60,347 nt of DNA from an uncultured bacterium (GTDB lineage: Bacteria > Vulcanimicrobiota > CADAWZ01): assembly GCA_902790465.1 (NCBI GenBank), contig CADASF010000003.1, positions 1 to 60,347 on the forward strand, in the 5' to 3' direction. Of this stretch, positions 35,718 through 45,221 are shown one piece after another. The notes beneath the pieces were generated by a model that searched no databases, was not told the DNA's origin, and was given only the letters and a program-made list of their open reading frames with translations. Within the stretch, counting starts at the first letter, position 1; the number at the start of each line of letters is the position of its first letter. The position numbers and the translations under genes are program-made.

Positions 35718-37550
35718 GGTATCCATTAGATCATTGGATTCCGCCTGAAGGGACAGGAGTTCTCTGTGAATCTCCACCATACGCTCGGCAAAATCCACTC
35801 CATCATCCTCTATGGGAGCTACACCAACATATGCCCCAGGTGTGAGTGACCAACCCTTTCCTTCAATTTCAGAAATACTCGCAAGTTTACACAGACCAAG
35901 CACATCAACATAAACTCCATTGCCAAATTTTTCATAGAGCCAGTTCGCTTCCTTGGCAACGGTCAGCATATTGTCGATATGTGAAATTCTGTCATCATAC
36001 TGTTTCTGAACATTCTTTTTGTCACGCTTTTCAGCGGATTCTACATCTACTTTGGCAATCTTACGAAGTGAGGAGAGCTTTTCCTTCAGAGCAGATACGA
36101 TTTCGGCAAATAAATCCTGATTTACAGCAGACCTAAGTTCATCATCATCGATAACATCAGCCTCTGAGTGTAGATAATTGTGATATTCTTTTAAAAGTGC
36201 AGTATACTTCTCGGTCTCACCACGATAAAGCCATACGATAGCATTTAAATTTTTAATTTGCCATTCGCTCCATTCATTCAATGTGCGATCAACAACAGTG
36301 TAATAATTTCGAGCATCAATAAACAAGACCTTATCTCGAATATCTTCACTCTTTGCCTTATCGAAAAACCAAAGAGAGCAAGGCAGAGATTTTGTATAGA
36401 AAAAGTTATTGCCAACTGAAATCATCACATCAACATGTCCAGTGCGGATCAGTGCCTCCCTAATATCTTTATCTTTGCCCTGACTGTCAGTAGCAGAAGA
36501 AGCCATAACAAAGCCAGCCCTTCCATTTTCATTCAAATAAGAATAGAAATAGGAAATCCACAGATAGTTAGCATTACCGACTTCTTTATTCTTGTTAACC
36601 GAAGGCATACCAAACGGAAGTCTTCCTGCACTCTCGCAGGATTCAGCTTTGACCTTATCAACATTGAATGGAGGATTTGCCATAATGTAATCGCAACAAC
36701 CATTCAGATTGTGTGCATCATGATAGAAAGTGTTCGCTTCGTTACCAGATTTGACAACACCACTTAAACCGTGAACAGCCATATTCATTAAACATAGCTG
36801 AGCATTGTATTCCACTTTTTCTTGACCATAAAAAGTCATAGTGTTGTTAGCGTTCATACCAATGGCATTTACAAAATCACCACTCTGCACGAACATACCG
36901 CCACTACCACACGCACAATCCAGCAAAATTCCTTGTTTAGGTTCAAGAATATTTACAATCATCTTTACAAGTGATTTCGGTGTGAAAAACACACCGTCAT
37001 CAGAAGCGACAACAGGAGCAAATTTACTGAGAAAGTATTCATAAATGCGACCTATTACATCGCCACCGACATCATCAAGAGCACTATTATTGAAAATACG
37101 AAGAAGTTCAGCGAGAAGCTCATCAGAAAAATCAGTATAACTTTTCGGCAAAATGCCTGTGAGTTGTTCGCTCTGTTCCTCGATAAGTTGCATAGCATTA
37201 TTGACAACTTCACCGAGACTGTTCATTTGATGACCATCTTTATTGATAAGATTAGCAGAGGCAATATTCTCTGGCAAATTAACGAGATATTCGTACTGAG
37301 CCTCTTTCGGAAGGAACAAAGCACTTTTTGCAGAAAAATCGCTTGCTTCAACAGGCATTACACGCCCACCACGAGAAGGACGCCCCTTTAAGATTTCTTC
37401 TTCCACCTTTTTAAATCGACTGTAAGCATAGCGAAGGAAGATAAGACCTAAGACAGGCATACAATATTGATTTGAAGTCAGCTTAGACCCAGCTCTCAGA
37501 AGATCAGCGGAGTCCCATAGTTCCGACTCTAATTTGCGTATATTAATCAT
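35685..37550 (-). CDS. hsdM: Type I restriction enzyme, methyltransferase subunit (HsdM)
   Basis: 621 residues. HsdM N-terminal helical domain (ELWDSADLLRAGSKLTSNQY), then the N6-adenine methyltransferase: motif I DCACGSGGMF (211-220, S-adenosylmethionine binding) and motif IV ANPPFN (292-295). The C-terminal helices (about 480-540) match the HsdS-contacting part. GGAG lies 7 bases before ATG, and a good promoter is at 37584-37612. Same higher-GC composition as hsdS/hsdR. Adenine methylation protects host sites; the complex with HsdS and HsdR restricts. Confidence 0.96.
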   Translation of the reverse strand: MINIRKLESELWDSADLLRAGSKLTSNQYCMPVLGLIFLRYAYSRFKKVEEEILKGRPSRGGRVMPVEASDFSAKSALFLPKEAQYEYLVNLPENIASANLINKDGHQMNSLGEVVNNAMQLIEEQSEQLTGILPKSYTDFSDELLAELLRIFNNSALDDVGGDVIGRIYEYFLSKFAPVVASDDGVFFTPKSLVKMIVNILEPKQGILLDCACGSGGMFVQSGDFVNAIGMNANNTMTFYGQEKVEYNAQLCLMNMAVHGLSGVVKSGNEANTFYHDAHNLNGCCDYIMANPPFNVDKVKAESCESAGRLPFGMPSVNKNKEVGNANYLWISYFYSYLNENGRAGFVMASSATDSQGKDKDIREALIRTGHVDVMISVGNNFFYTKSLPCSLWFFDKAKSEDIRDKVLFIDARNYYTVVDRTLNEWSEWQIKNLNAIVWLYRGETEKYTALLKEYHNYLHSEADVIDDDELRSAVNQDLFAEIVSALKEKLSSLRKIAKVDVESAEKRDKKNVQKQYDDRISHIDNMLTVAKEANWLYEKFGNGVYVDVLGLCKLASISEIEGKGWSLTPGAYVGVAPIEDDGVDFAERMVEIHRELLSLQAESNDLMDTISQNMKEMEI

Positions 37551-37583
37551 TATTATTCTCCTTCTTTGCGACTTGGAGGATTT

Positions 37584-37612
37584 ATTTTATCACAATTATG
37601 TCAAAAAATCAA
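37584..37612 (-). promoter_or_regulatory. Promoter of hsdM
   Basis: Minus strand: TTGATT (37607-37612), 17-base spacer, TAAAAT (37584-37589), about 34 bases before the start codon. Confidence 0.6.
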
Positions 37613-37640
37613 TGAATATATTCTAAACTTTTTAGGTTCA

Positions 37641-37705
37641 ATATTATGGCAATTTTCAAAAATACTAAACTTGTATTATTATTTTTGAAAATTGATGTAA
37701 ATATT
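37641..37705. repeat. Palindrome related to the 34206 MITE ends
   Basis: GGCAATTTTCAAAAATA (37648-37664) pairs with TATTTTTGAAAATTG (37680-37694). The ends resemble the GCAATTTTCA / TGAAAATTG termini of 34206-34354. It lies at the right-hand edge of the restriction island, next to the 3' end of the 37704 gene. Confidence 0.6.
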
Positions 37706-38618
37706 ATAAATCTTTAGGATTAGAAAATATTATTGATATATCAACTCCAAAATCAGATTTTAAATCACATTCACCATACAAGCATATTGGATATTCAACA
37801 TTATCTTTAAATCGTCTATCTCTCGTTCCATTTTTATTTCTATATTTCCAAGTTTTGCCAATAATTTTTGAATCTTTTGGCACTTTATTTTTTTCCATAA
37901 ATTGTATTTTTTTAGATTTTACAAAAATATCAAGATAATCAACAACACCAATATTATCACCAATCAAAATCAACAATTTATCTTCTAAAAAAAACAAACT
38001 TTCATTTTCACATTTTAAAACACAAACATTAGCTTTTGTCTTAAATGGGAATGGAATTTTCTTAAATACTTTACAGGGAACTAATTTTGCAAATTCCCCT
38101 GCCCCACCTGCATATTTTTCATCAAGAACTTTACTTGAAGAGAATCTTCTCCAAACTTTTTTAGAAGATTTAATAATATTCAAAATAGGTTCAATTTTAG
38201 ATTTATATATAAAATCGTCTTTGTAATAATCATTTTTTATATTATCTAAATCAACACGACAAAAAGTTATAAATAAAAATTTAAAAATAATAGGTAATAA
38301 AAATAAATAAAAATGATTTTGGAAAAAAGCGACTAAAAGAGCTGATAATATAATAATTACATTTATAATTTTATCTATTTTTATAAAATTTGTAGCTGAT
38401 AGAACAACTGAGTCAAATCCAAGTGCAACAAAATTATTTATATTCGTATTTATTATATCTTTTGATTCAGAAGAATTATTTTCTGAATATTTTTTTTCAT
38501 TTAACTTTAATTTTTTTTTATGTTTTAAAGACTTTGTCTCTGTTGTAACATATCCAACATTTTTATTTTGATATTTTTCTATATTCATAAAATTATTAAG
38601 CAAAAAGCCAAACTCCAT
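37704..38618 (-). CDS. Uncharacterised protein with two membrane helices
   Basis: 304 residues; start uncertain (ATG 38618 or 38588; neither has a ribosome binding site). Lys/Ser/Asn-rich N-terminus, two adjacent hydrophobic helices (about 75-120), then a soluble C-terminal domain. It ends with WKYRNKNGTRDRRFKDN and YPICLYGECDLKS, a motif I have seen in uncharacterised proteins of many bacteria but cannot name. Follows the NuoH-like gene by 17 bases, so probably the third gene of that operon. Function unknown. Confidence 0.6.
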   Translation of the reverse strand: MEFGFLLNNFMNIEKYQNKNVGYVTTETKSLKHKKKLKLNEKKYSENNSSESKDIINTNINNFVALGFDSVVLSATNFIKIDKIINVIIILSALLVAFFQNHFYLFLLPIIFKFLFITFCRVDLDNIKNDYYKDDFIYKSKIEPILNIIKSSKKVWRRFSSSKVLDEKYAGGAGEFAKLVPCKVFKKIPFPFKTKANVCVLKCENESLFFLEDKLLILIGDNIGVVDYLDIFVKSKKIQFMEKNKVPKDSKIIGKTWKYRNKNGTRDRRFKDNVEYPICLYGECDLKSDFGVDISIIFSNPKDL

Positions 38619-38635
38619 ATTTAATATTAAAATTT

Positions 38636-39403
38636 TTAACTTTTAGTAAAAATCAAATATACAATATTTAAAATTCCCAAGAAAATTGAAATATTGTAAT
38701 AAAATTTTAAATTATCTATGTTTATAAATTTAAATCTGCTCATAACAAAATAAGTTAAAAATAAAAGACAAAAAGAAATAACATAGGCGAAAAATGAAAA
38801 TTTCATATAGAACAAAGACAATAAAATCAAAACAGATACTAATTCAAATTGCTTTCCAAAAATAAGAAAAATACCTGTATTTTTTGATACATACAAAAAT
38901 TCTTTATCAAATTCATCTAAAAAATCAAGTTTGAAAATAGAAGCAAAAAGAAAAGATATAAAAAACAATGGAACAGACTTTATTATAAAGTTGTCTAAAA
39001 AATCAGAAAGAATAAAAGAACCATTCAAATATTTATAAACAGGAATAAAAAGAAGAATTACAAATCCATATTTTAAAATAAACAATAATCTTTTTAAACC
39101 AAATTTCAAAGCCTTTTTATCTTTTGAATAAAGAAGTGAAAATCCACGGCATAAATCAGAAAAAATCACAAGTAAAATCAAAACAGTAAAATCTTTTTTT
39201 TGCAATATCAAGATTATGACTATTATATTTAAAATCAAATGCAAAAAAGAAAACAATTCTGAAAAATCAATATCATTTTCTGTTTTATCACTTAGAATTT
39301 TTTTTAAAAGAGAATAATCCTTCATCTTTTTTATAGACAAACCTATAAAAGGAGAAAGACAAATTAAGAAAATAAGACTAAAAACAGATAAAATATCGCT
39401 CAT
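38636..39403 (-). CDS. Divergent NuoH/EchB-like membrane subunit
   Basis: 255 residues, about seven hydrophobic helices. LDEFDKEFLYVSKNTGIFLIFG matches the spacing of the acidic quinone/hydrogenase-junction loop of NuoH/EchB (DE...E....TG). It begins inside the last codons of the NuoL-like gene (4-base overlap), the same order as echA-echB. Similarity is weak, and no Ech/Nuo peripheral genes (NuoD, NuoB, ferredoxin-like) are near. The call is a context-supported inference; a generic polytopic membrane protein is the alternative. Confidence 0.5.
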   Translation of the reverse strand: MSDILSVFSLIFLICLSPFIGLSIKKMKDYSLLKKILSDKTENDIDFSELFSFLHLILNIIVIILILQKKDFTVLILLVIFSDLCRGFSLLYSKDKKALKFGLKRLLFILKYGFVILLFIPVYKYLNGSFILSDFLDNFIIKSVPLFFISFLFASIFKLDFLDEFDKEFLYVSKNTGIFLIFGKQFELVSVLILLSLFYMKFSFFAYVISFCLLFLTYFVMSRFKFINIDNLKFYYNISIFLGILNIVYLIFTKS

Positions 39404-41331
39404 CTAAATGTTATTCCAGCTGAAATTCCAAATATAAAAGATAAAAGAATAAATCCAAAAATATTTAAAAAATAAATTACTTCAGACTTTGACAAAAATT
39501 TTAAAATTCTCAATTTTATTAAATTCCACAATCTTAAAGTAATTCTTGCATTTTCCATATTAAAAGTTGGTAATTCTTTTCTTTTAAATATAAAATATAA
39601 AAAATAGAATATTGTAAAAGCTATAAAAAATATCTGTAAAGAAGGGAAAGCACCTAAAAAAATATTCGATCCATCAACTAACATTTGATTTAAAATTCCA
39701 GTTTCAGTAAGTGAAGAATATATATAAGGTAATTTAGAATCAACAGGAATAACTCCCCTTACTGCTATTTTAACAAATTGATAAATAATTGAAAGATTCA
39801 AGCAAGAAAACAGATATAATGCAGAAAGTGAAACAACGGCAGAAGCAATTCCAGAAAAAGCTGAATGTCTCAACTTAAATTGTGAAAATTTTAATATAGA
39901 TAAAAATCTACACATAGAAATTATCAACAATATAAAACCAAAAGCCAAAAATAAAAATACAAATATCGAAGTTAAATTTAAAGTAAAAGATATAAATGTT
40001 GAAGGTATATAGTAGAATGAAATACATAATAGGGATTCAAAAAATAACCATACTGCAAAAAATATTCCAAAAGGCGGAATAAATGAAATCAACAACAATA
40101 ATTTAAAAGACCAAGATAAAATTGGATCTGTCGCCCTTATTTTTGATAAATACAACAAAAATAAAATCCCATAAGCAAAGAAAAATAAAAACAATGCTGA
40201 AACAGAACTTTCAGAATTAGCTCCTCCACAACAAATAGTTATAATACTTGCAATTAATGGAATAGGCAAATATTTTGCTTCTTCTATTTTGTCTTTTAAA
40301 AACAATTCCGCAGAAGAGGCAAAAAAAGAAAATGCTCCAAAAAATGAAATCGCATATCCAACAATTTTTCCAGTTGTATGTCCAGAATACGAAAGCATTA
40401 TAAAAGAAGGTGAAAATCTCATCACTAAATAAATTCCAGTTGTCAAAATACACAAATTAAAAATAGCAGATAAAAAATGATCGAGATTGACAACTTTTTT
40501 AATCCAATGTGTAAATGGATGAAGTCCAGACAATATAAATGATCCAAAATAAATTAATATGATTGCAATAGAAACTTTTTGAGCACTCTTTAAAGAACCT
40601 CTTTTAATCAGAGAAGAAATCGACATTCCACTTTCTCCACCATTGTAGGCATATAAAAAAAAGACAGATATGGAGAATAAAAAAGAAACGAAAAGTAATG
40701 ATGAAATAGCAGACTCAGCCCCATCTTCTGCTCCTTCTGATTTTAAACGAACAATAAGTCTATAGAGAAGTAATGCAATTATATTTACACAGATTGGGAG
40801 AAAATAAATATTATTTGTCAAGAAAAATAAATTTGTAAGAGATAAGAAAAATAAAAAATAACCTGCATATCTACTCTTTAATTTTGTATCATTCTTTGAA
40901 TACAAAAGCCAAAGAAAAACAAAAATACTTACACAGGAAGAAACAGCAAGTATCATAAACTTAGAAAAATGGTCTGCACATAGAAAAAGTGGATCACCAC
41001 AAGTGTGTTTTTTTAAAATAAGAAAATAGTACAAAAAAGAAATTTGCAAAAATGACAATGCAAATATAAATAAATTTTTCTTTTTTACAGATATTCCAAT
41101 TGATATTAATAAAAGAATTATGTCTATAGCAGAAACATAATAACAGATATGATTTACAAAAACAAAAATATTTTCTAAAAAAAACAAAATCCAAGAATCA
41201 AGTATTATCAAAAGGCAGAAAATAAAAGAAAGAATATTTCTCAAAATTTTATTTTCTGTCTTTAAGATCAAAAAGCCAAAAATTACAGGCAATAAAACTG
41301 TTGCATAAGTTAAAAAAATTTCATACTCCAT
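39400..41331 (-). CDS. NuoL/MrpA/EchA-like antiporter subunit, divergent
   Basis: 643 residues, about 15 helices. GLHPFTHWIKK...FLSAIFNLCILTTGIYLVMRF (about 268-307) aligns with the NuoL/EchA core (PFHSWLPDAM...VSALLHA...GVYLL.RF). The earlier helix NNIYFLPICVNIIALLLYRLIV (about 172-193) aligns with the channel helix that normally reads FGWE....SY.LIV, but the conserved Glu is replaced by Asn. Size and the following NuoH-like gene fit EchA/HyfB. It would be part of a membrane ion-translocating complex or a relic of one. Weak ribosome binding site. Confidence 0.7.
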   Translation of the reverse strand: MEYEIFLTYATVLLPVIFGFLILKTENKILRNILSFIFCLLIILDSWILFFLENIFVFVNHICYYVSAIDIILLLISIGISVKKKNLFIFALSFLQISFLYYFLILKKHTCGDPLFLCADHFSKFMILAVSSCVSIFVFLWLLYSKNDTKLKSRYAGYFLFFLSLTNLFFLTNNIYFLPICVNIIALLLYRLIVRLKSEGAEDGAESAISSLLFVSFLFSISVFFLYAYNGGESGMSISSLIKRGSLKSAQKVSIAIILIYFGSFILSGLHPFTHWIKKVVNLDHFLSAIFNLCILTTGIYLVMRFSPSFIMLSYSGHTTGKIVGYAISFFGAFSFFASSAELFLKDKIEEAKYLPIPLIASIITICCGGANSESSVSALFLFFFAYGILFLLYLSKIRATDPILSWSFKLLLLISFIPPFGIFFAVWLFFESLLCISFYYIPSTFISFTLNLTSIFVFLFLAFGFILLIISMCRFLSILKFSQFKLRHSAFSGIASAVVSLSALYLFSCLNLSIIYQFVKIAVRGVIPVDSKLPYIYSSLTETGILNQMLVDGSNIFLGAFPSLQIFFIAFTIFYFLYFIFKRKELPTFNMENARITLRLWNLIKLRILKFLSKSEVIYFLNIFGFILLSFIFGISAGITFR

Positions 41332-41464
41332 ATTTTTTTTCTTTCAATCATTCCCCCATTTTCCCTTTTTATTTTTCGATTGCTATTAATTTTTTTGCAG
41401 GAAGAAAGGCTATCATAAAAGAAAATGAAAAGAAATAATAAAAAGTGGGTATAAAAGCATTAAA

Positions 41465-42844
41465 ATGGAAGACAAATTTAACTATTTTCGACAAAAAATG
41501 GAGAAAGAAAATATTCCTTCTCTTGTGATTGATATATTCAAAAAACACTATCAAAAACTTACAAGTGGAATAAGTACATATATTTCAGACAAAGATATTA
41601 AACCTATTGAAAATCTCCCACACCTAACAAATATTTTAGAAGATTATTCAGAAAAAGCTAAAAAAATAAATAAAAAAACAGTAATAATAAAATTAAATGG
41701 CGGTCTTGGTACGGGAATGGGAATGGAATGTGCAAAATCTTTGATCAAGGCAAAAAATGACATTTCATTTCTCGAGATAATAGCTCGTCAATCAATGAAA
41801 AATAATCAAAAATTGATTCTTATGGAGAGTTTTGCAACATATAATGATTCTAAAAAAACTCTCGAATCAATAATGCCCAAAGAAAAAGACATTGCAAGAC
41901 ATTTTATTCAAAATAAAGTTCCAAAAGTTCAACAACAAGATTTAATGCCTGCTGTTTTCCCACAAAATTCAAATCTTGAATGGTGTCCACCAGGACATGG
42001 AGATATATATACTTCTCTTGTGATTTCGGGAATACTCGATTCATTGATAAAAAATGACATAGAATATGCTTTTATTTCAAATGCCGACAATTTAGGGGCA
42101 ATTATGGAAAAAGCAATTCCAGCATATATGTCTGAAAATCAAATACCATTTTTAATGGAAGTAGCAGAAAGAGAACTTGAAGATAGAAAAGGTGGTCATA
42201 TAGCTGTTGGTAAAAATAGCAAAATTATTTTGAGAGAATTGGCTCAATGTCCTGATAAGGATTTAAACCATTTTCAAAATATCAGAAAACACTGTTATTT
42301 TAATACAAATAGTATTTGGATAAATTTAAAATCTTTAGCAAAAAAATTGAAAAGAAACAATAATTTTCTCGAACTTCCACTCATCATAAATAAAAAGACT
42401 GTCGATCCTCGTGATTCAAATTCAACACCTGTATATCAACTTGAAACTGCTATGGGTTGTGCCATTTCATCTTTTGAAAACGCAAGTGCAGTTATTGTTC
42501 CAAGAGATAGATTTAGACCAGTAAAAACGACAAGCGACCTTGCACTTTTGAGGTCTGATGTCTATCGCCTAAATAAAAACGATATAATCGAAAGAACAGA
42601 TAAAAATAAAAAATTGCCATTTGTACTACTCGATCCAAAATATTATAAAAATATTGATGATATGGAAAAAAGATTTCCCAATGGCATACCTTCATTAAAA
42701 AATTGTAGTTCATTAAAAGTATTGGGAGATGTAATAATATCAGACAAAGTAGAATTATTTGGTGATGTTTCTATTGAAAATAAAACGGACAAACAAGTTA
42801 CAATACCCGCTGGTATAAAAATAACTGGTGAATATATTTGCTAA
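41465..42844 (+). CDS. UTP-glucose-1-phosphate uridylyltransferase, UDPGP (eukaryote-like) family
   Basis: 459 residues. LNGGLGTGMG (77-86, nucleotide loop), CPPGHGDIY, FISNADNLGA and PRDRFRPVKTTSDLALLRSD are hallmarks of the UDPGP family, unrelated in detail to bacterial GalU. It makes UDP-glucose from glucose-1-phosphate and UTP. A C-terminal left-handed-helix segment (LKVLGDVIISDKVELFGDVS) is present. UDP-glucose feeds surface glycan synthesis. Divergent from the NuoL-like gene with 133 bases between. No clear Shine-Dalgarno. Confidence 0.93.
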   Translation: MEDKFNYFRQKMEKENIPSLVIDIFKKHYQKLTSGISTYISDKDIKPIENLPHLTNILEDYSEKAKKINKKTVIIKLNGGLGTGMGMECAKSLIKAKNDISFLEIIARQSMKNNQKLILMESFATYNDSKKTLESIMPKEKDIARHFIQNKVPKVQQQDLMPAVFPQNSNLEWCPPGHGDIYTSLVISGILDSLIKNDIEYAFISNADNLGAIMEKAIPAYMSENQIPFLMEVAERELEDRKGGHIAVGKNSKIILRELAQCPDKDLNHFQNIRKHCYFNTNSIWINLKSLAKKLKRNNNFLELPLIINKKTVDPRDSNSTPVYQLETAMGCAISSFENASAVIVPRDRFRPVKTTSDLALLRSDVYRLNKNDIIERTDKNKKLPFVLLDPKYYKNIDDMEKRFPNGIPSLKNCSSLKVLGDVIISDKVELFGDVSIENKTDKQVTIPAGIKITGEYIC

Positions 42845-42858
42845 TAATTGAAAACAAG

Positions 42859-42893
42859 AAAAGCAACTGCTAAAAAACAGAAGTTGCTTTTTT
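42859..42893 (+). terminator. Terminator after the UDPGP gene
   Basis: AAGCAACT (42861-42868) pairs with AGTTGCTT (42882-42889), followed by T6. Confidence 0.85.
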
Positions 42894-42909
42894 ATATTTA
42901 TTTAAAATA

Positions 42910-42942
42910 ATGACAGATTCTGTCATAGTTATTTGGTATAAT
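42910..42942 (+). promoter_or_regulatory. Promoter with palindromic operator candidate for the kinase-VWA gene
   Basis: Perfect palindrome ATGACAG-ATT-CTGTCAT (42910-42926) covers the expected -35 region. It is followed by an extended -10, TGG plus TATAAT (42937-42942). With no proper -35, the site is likely activator- or repressor-controlled through the palindrome. Confidence 0.6.
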
Positions 42943-42977
42943 AAAATCAGCAATTTAATTAAAACAAAAGGGGAAGA

Positions 42978-45221
42978 ATGATGCTTTCAAAAGGGCAACA
43001 GTTAAAAACGATTTCTGGCGATGAAATTACAATCAAAGAATTCATAGCAGAAGGCTGTCAAGGGGAAGTCTATAAAATTGACTATAAAGGTGAAGAAAAA
43101 GCTCTAAAATGGTACAAAGAATCATTTTTAAGTTCTAATGGCAACTTAAAAGCATTTTGCGAAAATATAAAAAATAACATAGAAAAAGGCAAACCAAGTA
43201 ACGAATTTTTGTGGGCTCTCGAAATTACAGAATGGCAGGATAATACTTTTGGGTATATTATGGATTTAATACCTTCAGGATATTATACCATAACAGAATT
43301 TATGTTATGCCATGTAAGATTCAAATCATATCGTACAGTAATAGATGCCTGTCTAAAAATCGTATCTGCCTTTAGAATACTTCACAATAAAGGATACAGC
43401 TATCAAGATATAAATGATGGTAACTTTTTCATAAATCCAGAAAATGGTGATGTTCTAATATGCGATAATGATAATGTTGCTCCAGATGGAACCGAAACTG
43501 GAATTTTGGGAAAACCTCGTTATTTAGCTCCAGAGATTATACTTGGAAAGAACAAGCCAAACAGTCTATCAGACAGATTTTCAATGGCAGTAATACTTTA
43601 CATTCTATTTTGCAATAATCACCCACTGGAAGGAAAAATATCTTTAGAAAATGCTTTAACTTCTGATATACAGAAACAAATATATGGAAGTGAACCACTT
43701 TTCATAATGGATCCTAATGATAAAAGAAATGGACCAGACCCAGTAGCTAACAAAAATTCTATTATGATTTGGAAATGTTTACCAAGCTATATGAAAGACA
43801 TATTTATAAAAGCATTTAGTAAAGAATCATTTGAAAACCCAACCACAAGACCAAGAGAAATTGATTGGTTAAAAGCATTGACAAGGTTCAGAAATGAAAT
43901 AGTCCCCTGCTCTTGTGGAAATGAAGTTTTCACAGAAAATGGAGAAAGTCGTATTTGTGATAATTGTGGAAAAGAGATTAAAATTCCATTAAAGTTGGAA
44001 TTCAAAGATTATTCAATTCCAGCACTACCAAATAGCAGAATATACAGATGCCAACTTGGTGTATGTAATGTAGATGAAGCATTAAATATAGTTGCTTCAG
44101 TTATCATGGATAAAGATACTAATGAATTATGTATTAATAATAAAACATCAAATACTTGGGATACAGTAACACCATCAGGAGAACATAAAAATATTTCTCC
44201 TAATGATAACATTCCTCTACAAGACGGAATGACATTTGTAATATATGACCAAGAAGTAAAAGTAAAAAAGAAAGGGAGAAATATTGTGCCAAATATAAGC
44301 AAATTGGAAGAAATTCCACGCAGAGAACTAACAGTTTTTTTTGTACTCGATACATCTTCAAGTATGAGCGAAACACCAATAGCCGAGTTAAACCACGCTG
44401 TAGAAGAATGTACAGAAACATTAATAGAAGTAGCAAAAAACAATGCTGATGCAAAGTTAAAAATAGCAGTAATGGAATTCAACTCAAATTGCAGATGGAT
44501 AACAAACAATGAACCAGTATCATTAGAAGATTTTGATTGGGAATACCTTGAATGTGGTGGAGAACAAAACATAGGTTCTGCTCTAAATGAACTCAACGAC
44601 AAACTATCAGGATATAAATTTTTAGATTCAATGAGAGGGGCTTTTATGCCTGTTATTATATTTATGACAAATGGGCATGCAACAGATGACTATCAAAAAT
44701 CATTGGCTGAAATCAAAAAAAATAAGTGGTTTAAACATAGTACTAAAATAGGATTTGCAGTTGGAGACGAAGCTGATGAAAAAATGATTGCTTCTATAGT
44801 TGGAAATTGCGAAGCTGTCATCAAACCAGGTGATATTCCACTATTCAAAAAATTGATGAGATTTGTATCAGTTAGAGATTCAATGTTTGATGAGACATCA
44901 CAAGAAGATTATGATATTCCAAAAATAACCAGTATATCTAATGGTTCTCAACAACTACCAACAGTAAAATGTACAAAAGCAAAAATAACTATGGAATTTG
45001 CCAATAGCAAATCAATGAATGAACTAATTGCATCGACAACTAAATCACTTGTAAATACAATGCTAAATACAATGTTGAACAACGAAGAAGAAAAAACTCT
45101 TGATTTGAATATAGAGGCAAACAATACTTGTAATTTAAGCAAAAAAATTGTCATAGAATTAAATGAAACAAGTGAAGTAAATGTTTGTAACGATGATGAT
45201 TGGAACGAAGATGATTGGTAA
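42978..45221 (+). CDS. Protein kinase / zinc ribbon / FHA-like / VWA fusion protein
   Basis: 747 residues. Kinase-like domain about 10-300: AEGCQGEVYK, KALKW (Lys44), SYQDINDGNFF (Asp144, Asn149; HRD became YQD), ICDNDN (Asp163; DFG became DND), YLAPE. Zinc ribbon CSCGN...CDNCGK (Cys311, 313, 327, 330). FHA-like beta domain about 355-430 (ELCINNKTSNTWD, LQDGMTFVIYDQEV). VWA domain from about 450 with MIDAS DTSSS (Asp458, Ser460, Ser462) and FMTNGHATDD; acidic tail. Kinase and TerY-type VWA proteins are separate partners in ter stress systems; here they are fused. Soluble. Start 42978 or 42981, GGGGA just ahead. Confidence 0.85.
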   Translation: MMLSKGQQLKTISGDEITIKEFIAEGCQGEVYKIDYKGEEKALKWYKESFLSSNGNLKAFCENIKNNIEKGKPSNEFLWALEITEWQDNTFGYIMDLIPSGYYTITEFMLCHVRFKSYRTVIDACLKIVSAFRILHNKGYSYQDINDGNFFINPENGDVLICDNDNVAPDGTETGILGKPRYLAPEIILGKNKPNSLSDRFSMAVILYILFCNNHPLEGKISLENALTSDIQKQIYGSEPLFIMDPNDKRNGPDPVANKNSIMIWKCLPSYMKDIFIKAFSKESFENPTTRPREIDWLKALTRFRNEIVPCSCGNEVFTENGESRICDNCGKEIKIPLKLEFKDYSIPALPNSRIYRCQLGVCNVDEALNIVASVIMDKDTNELCINNKTSNTWDTVTPSGEHKNISPNDNIPLQDGMTFVIYDQEVKVKKKGRNIVPNISKLEEIPRRELTVFFVLDTSSSMSETPIAELNHAVEECTETLIEVAKNNADAKLKIAVMEFNSNCRWITNNEPVSLEDFDWEYLECGGEQNIGSALNELNDKLSGYKFLDSMRGAFMPVIIFMTNGHATDDYQKSLAEIKKNKWFKHSTKIGFAVGDEADEKMIASIVGNCEAVIKPGDIPLFKKLMRFVSVRDSMFDETSQEDYDIPKITSISNGSQQLPTVKCTKAKITMEFANSKSMNELIASTTKSLVNTMLNTMLNNEEEKTLDLNIEANNTCNLSKKIVIELNETSEVNVCNDDDWNEDDW

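Noticed and set aside
44009-44602. 197-codon minus-strand open frame opposite the kinase-VWA gene
   Set aside because: Antisense to an intact multi-domain protein; no start signals.
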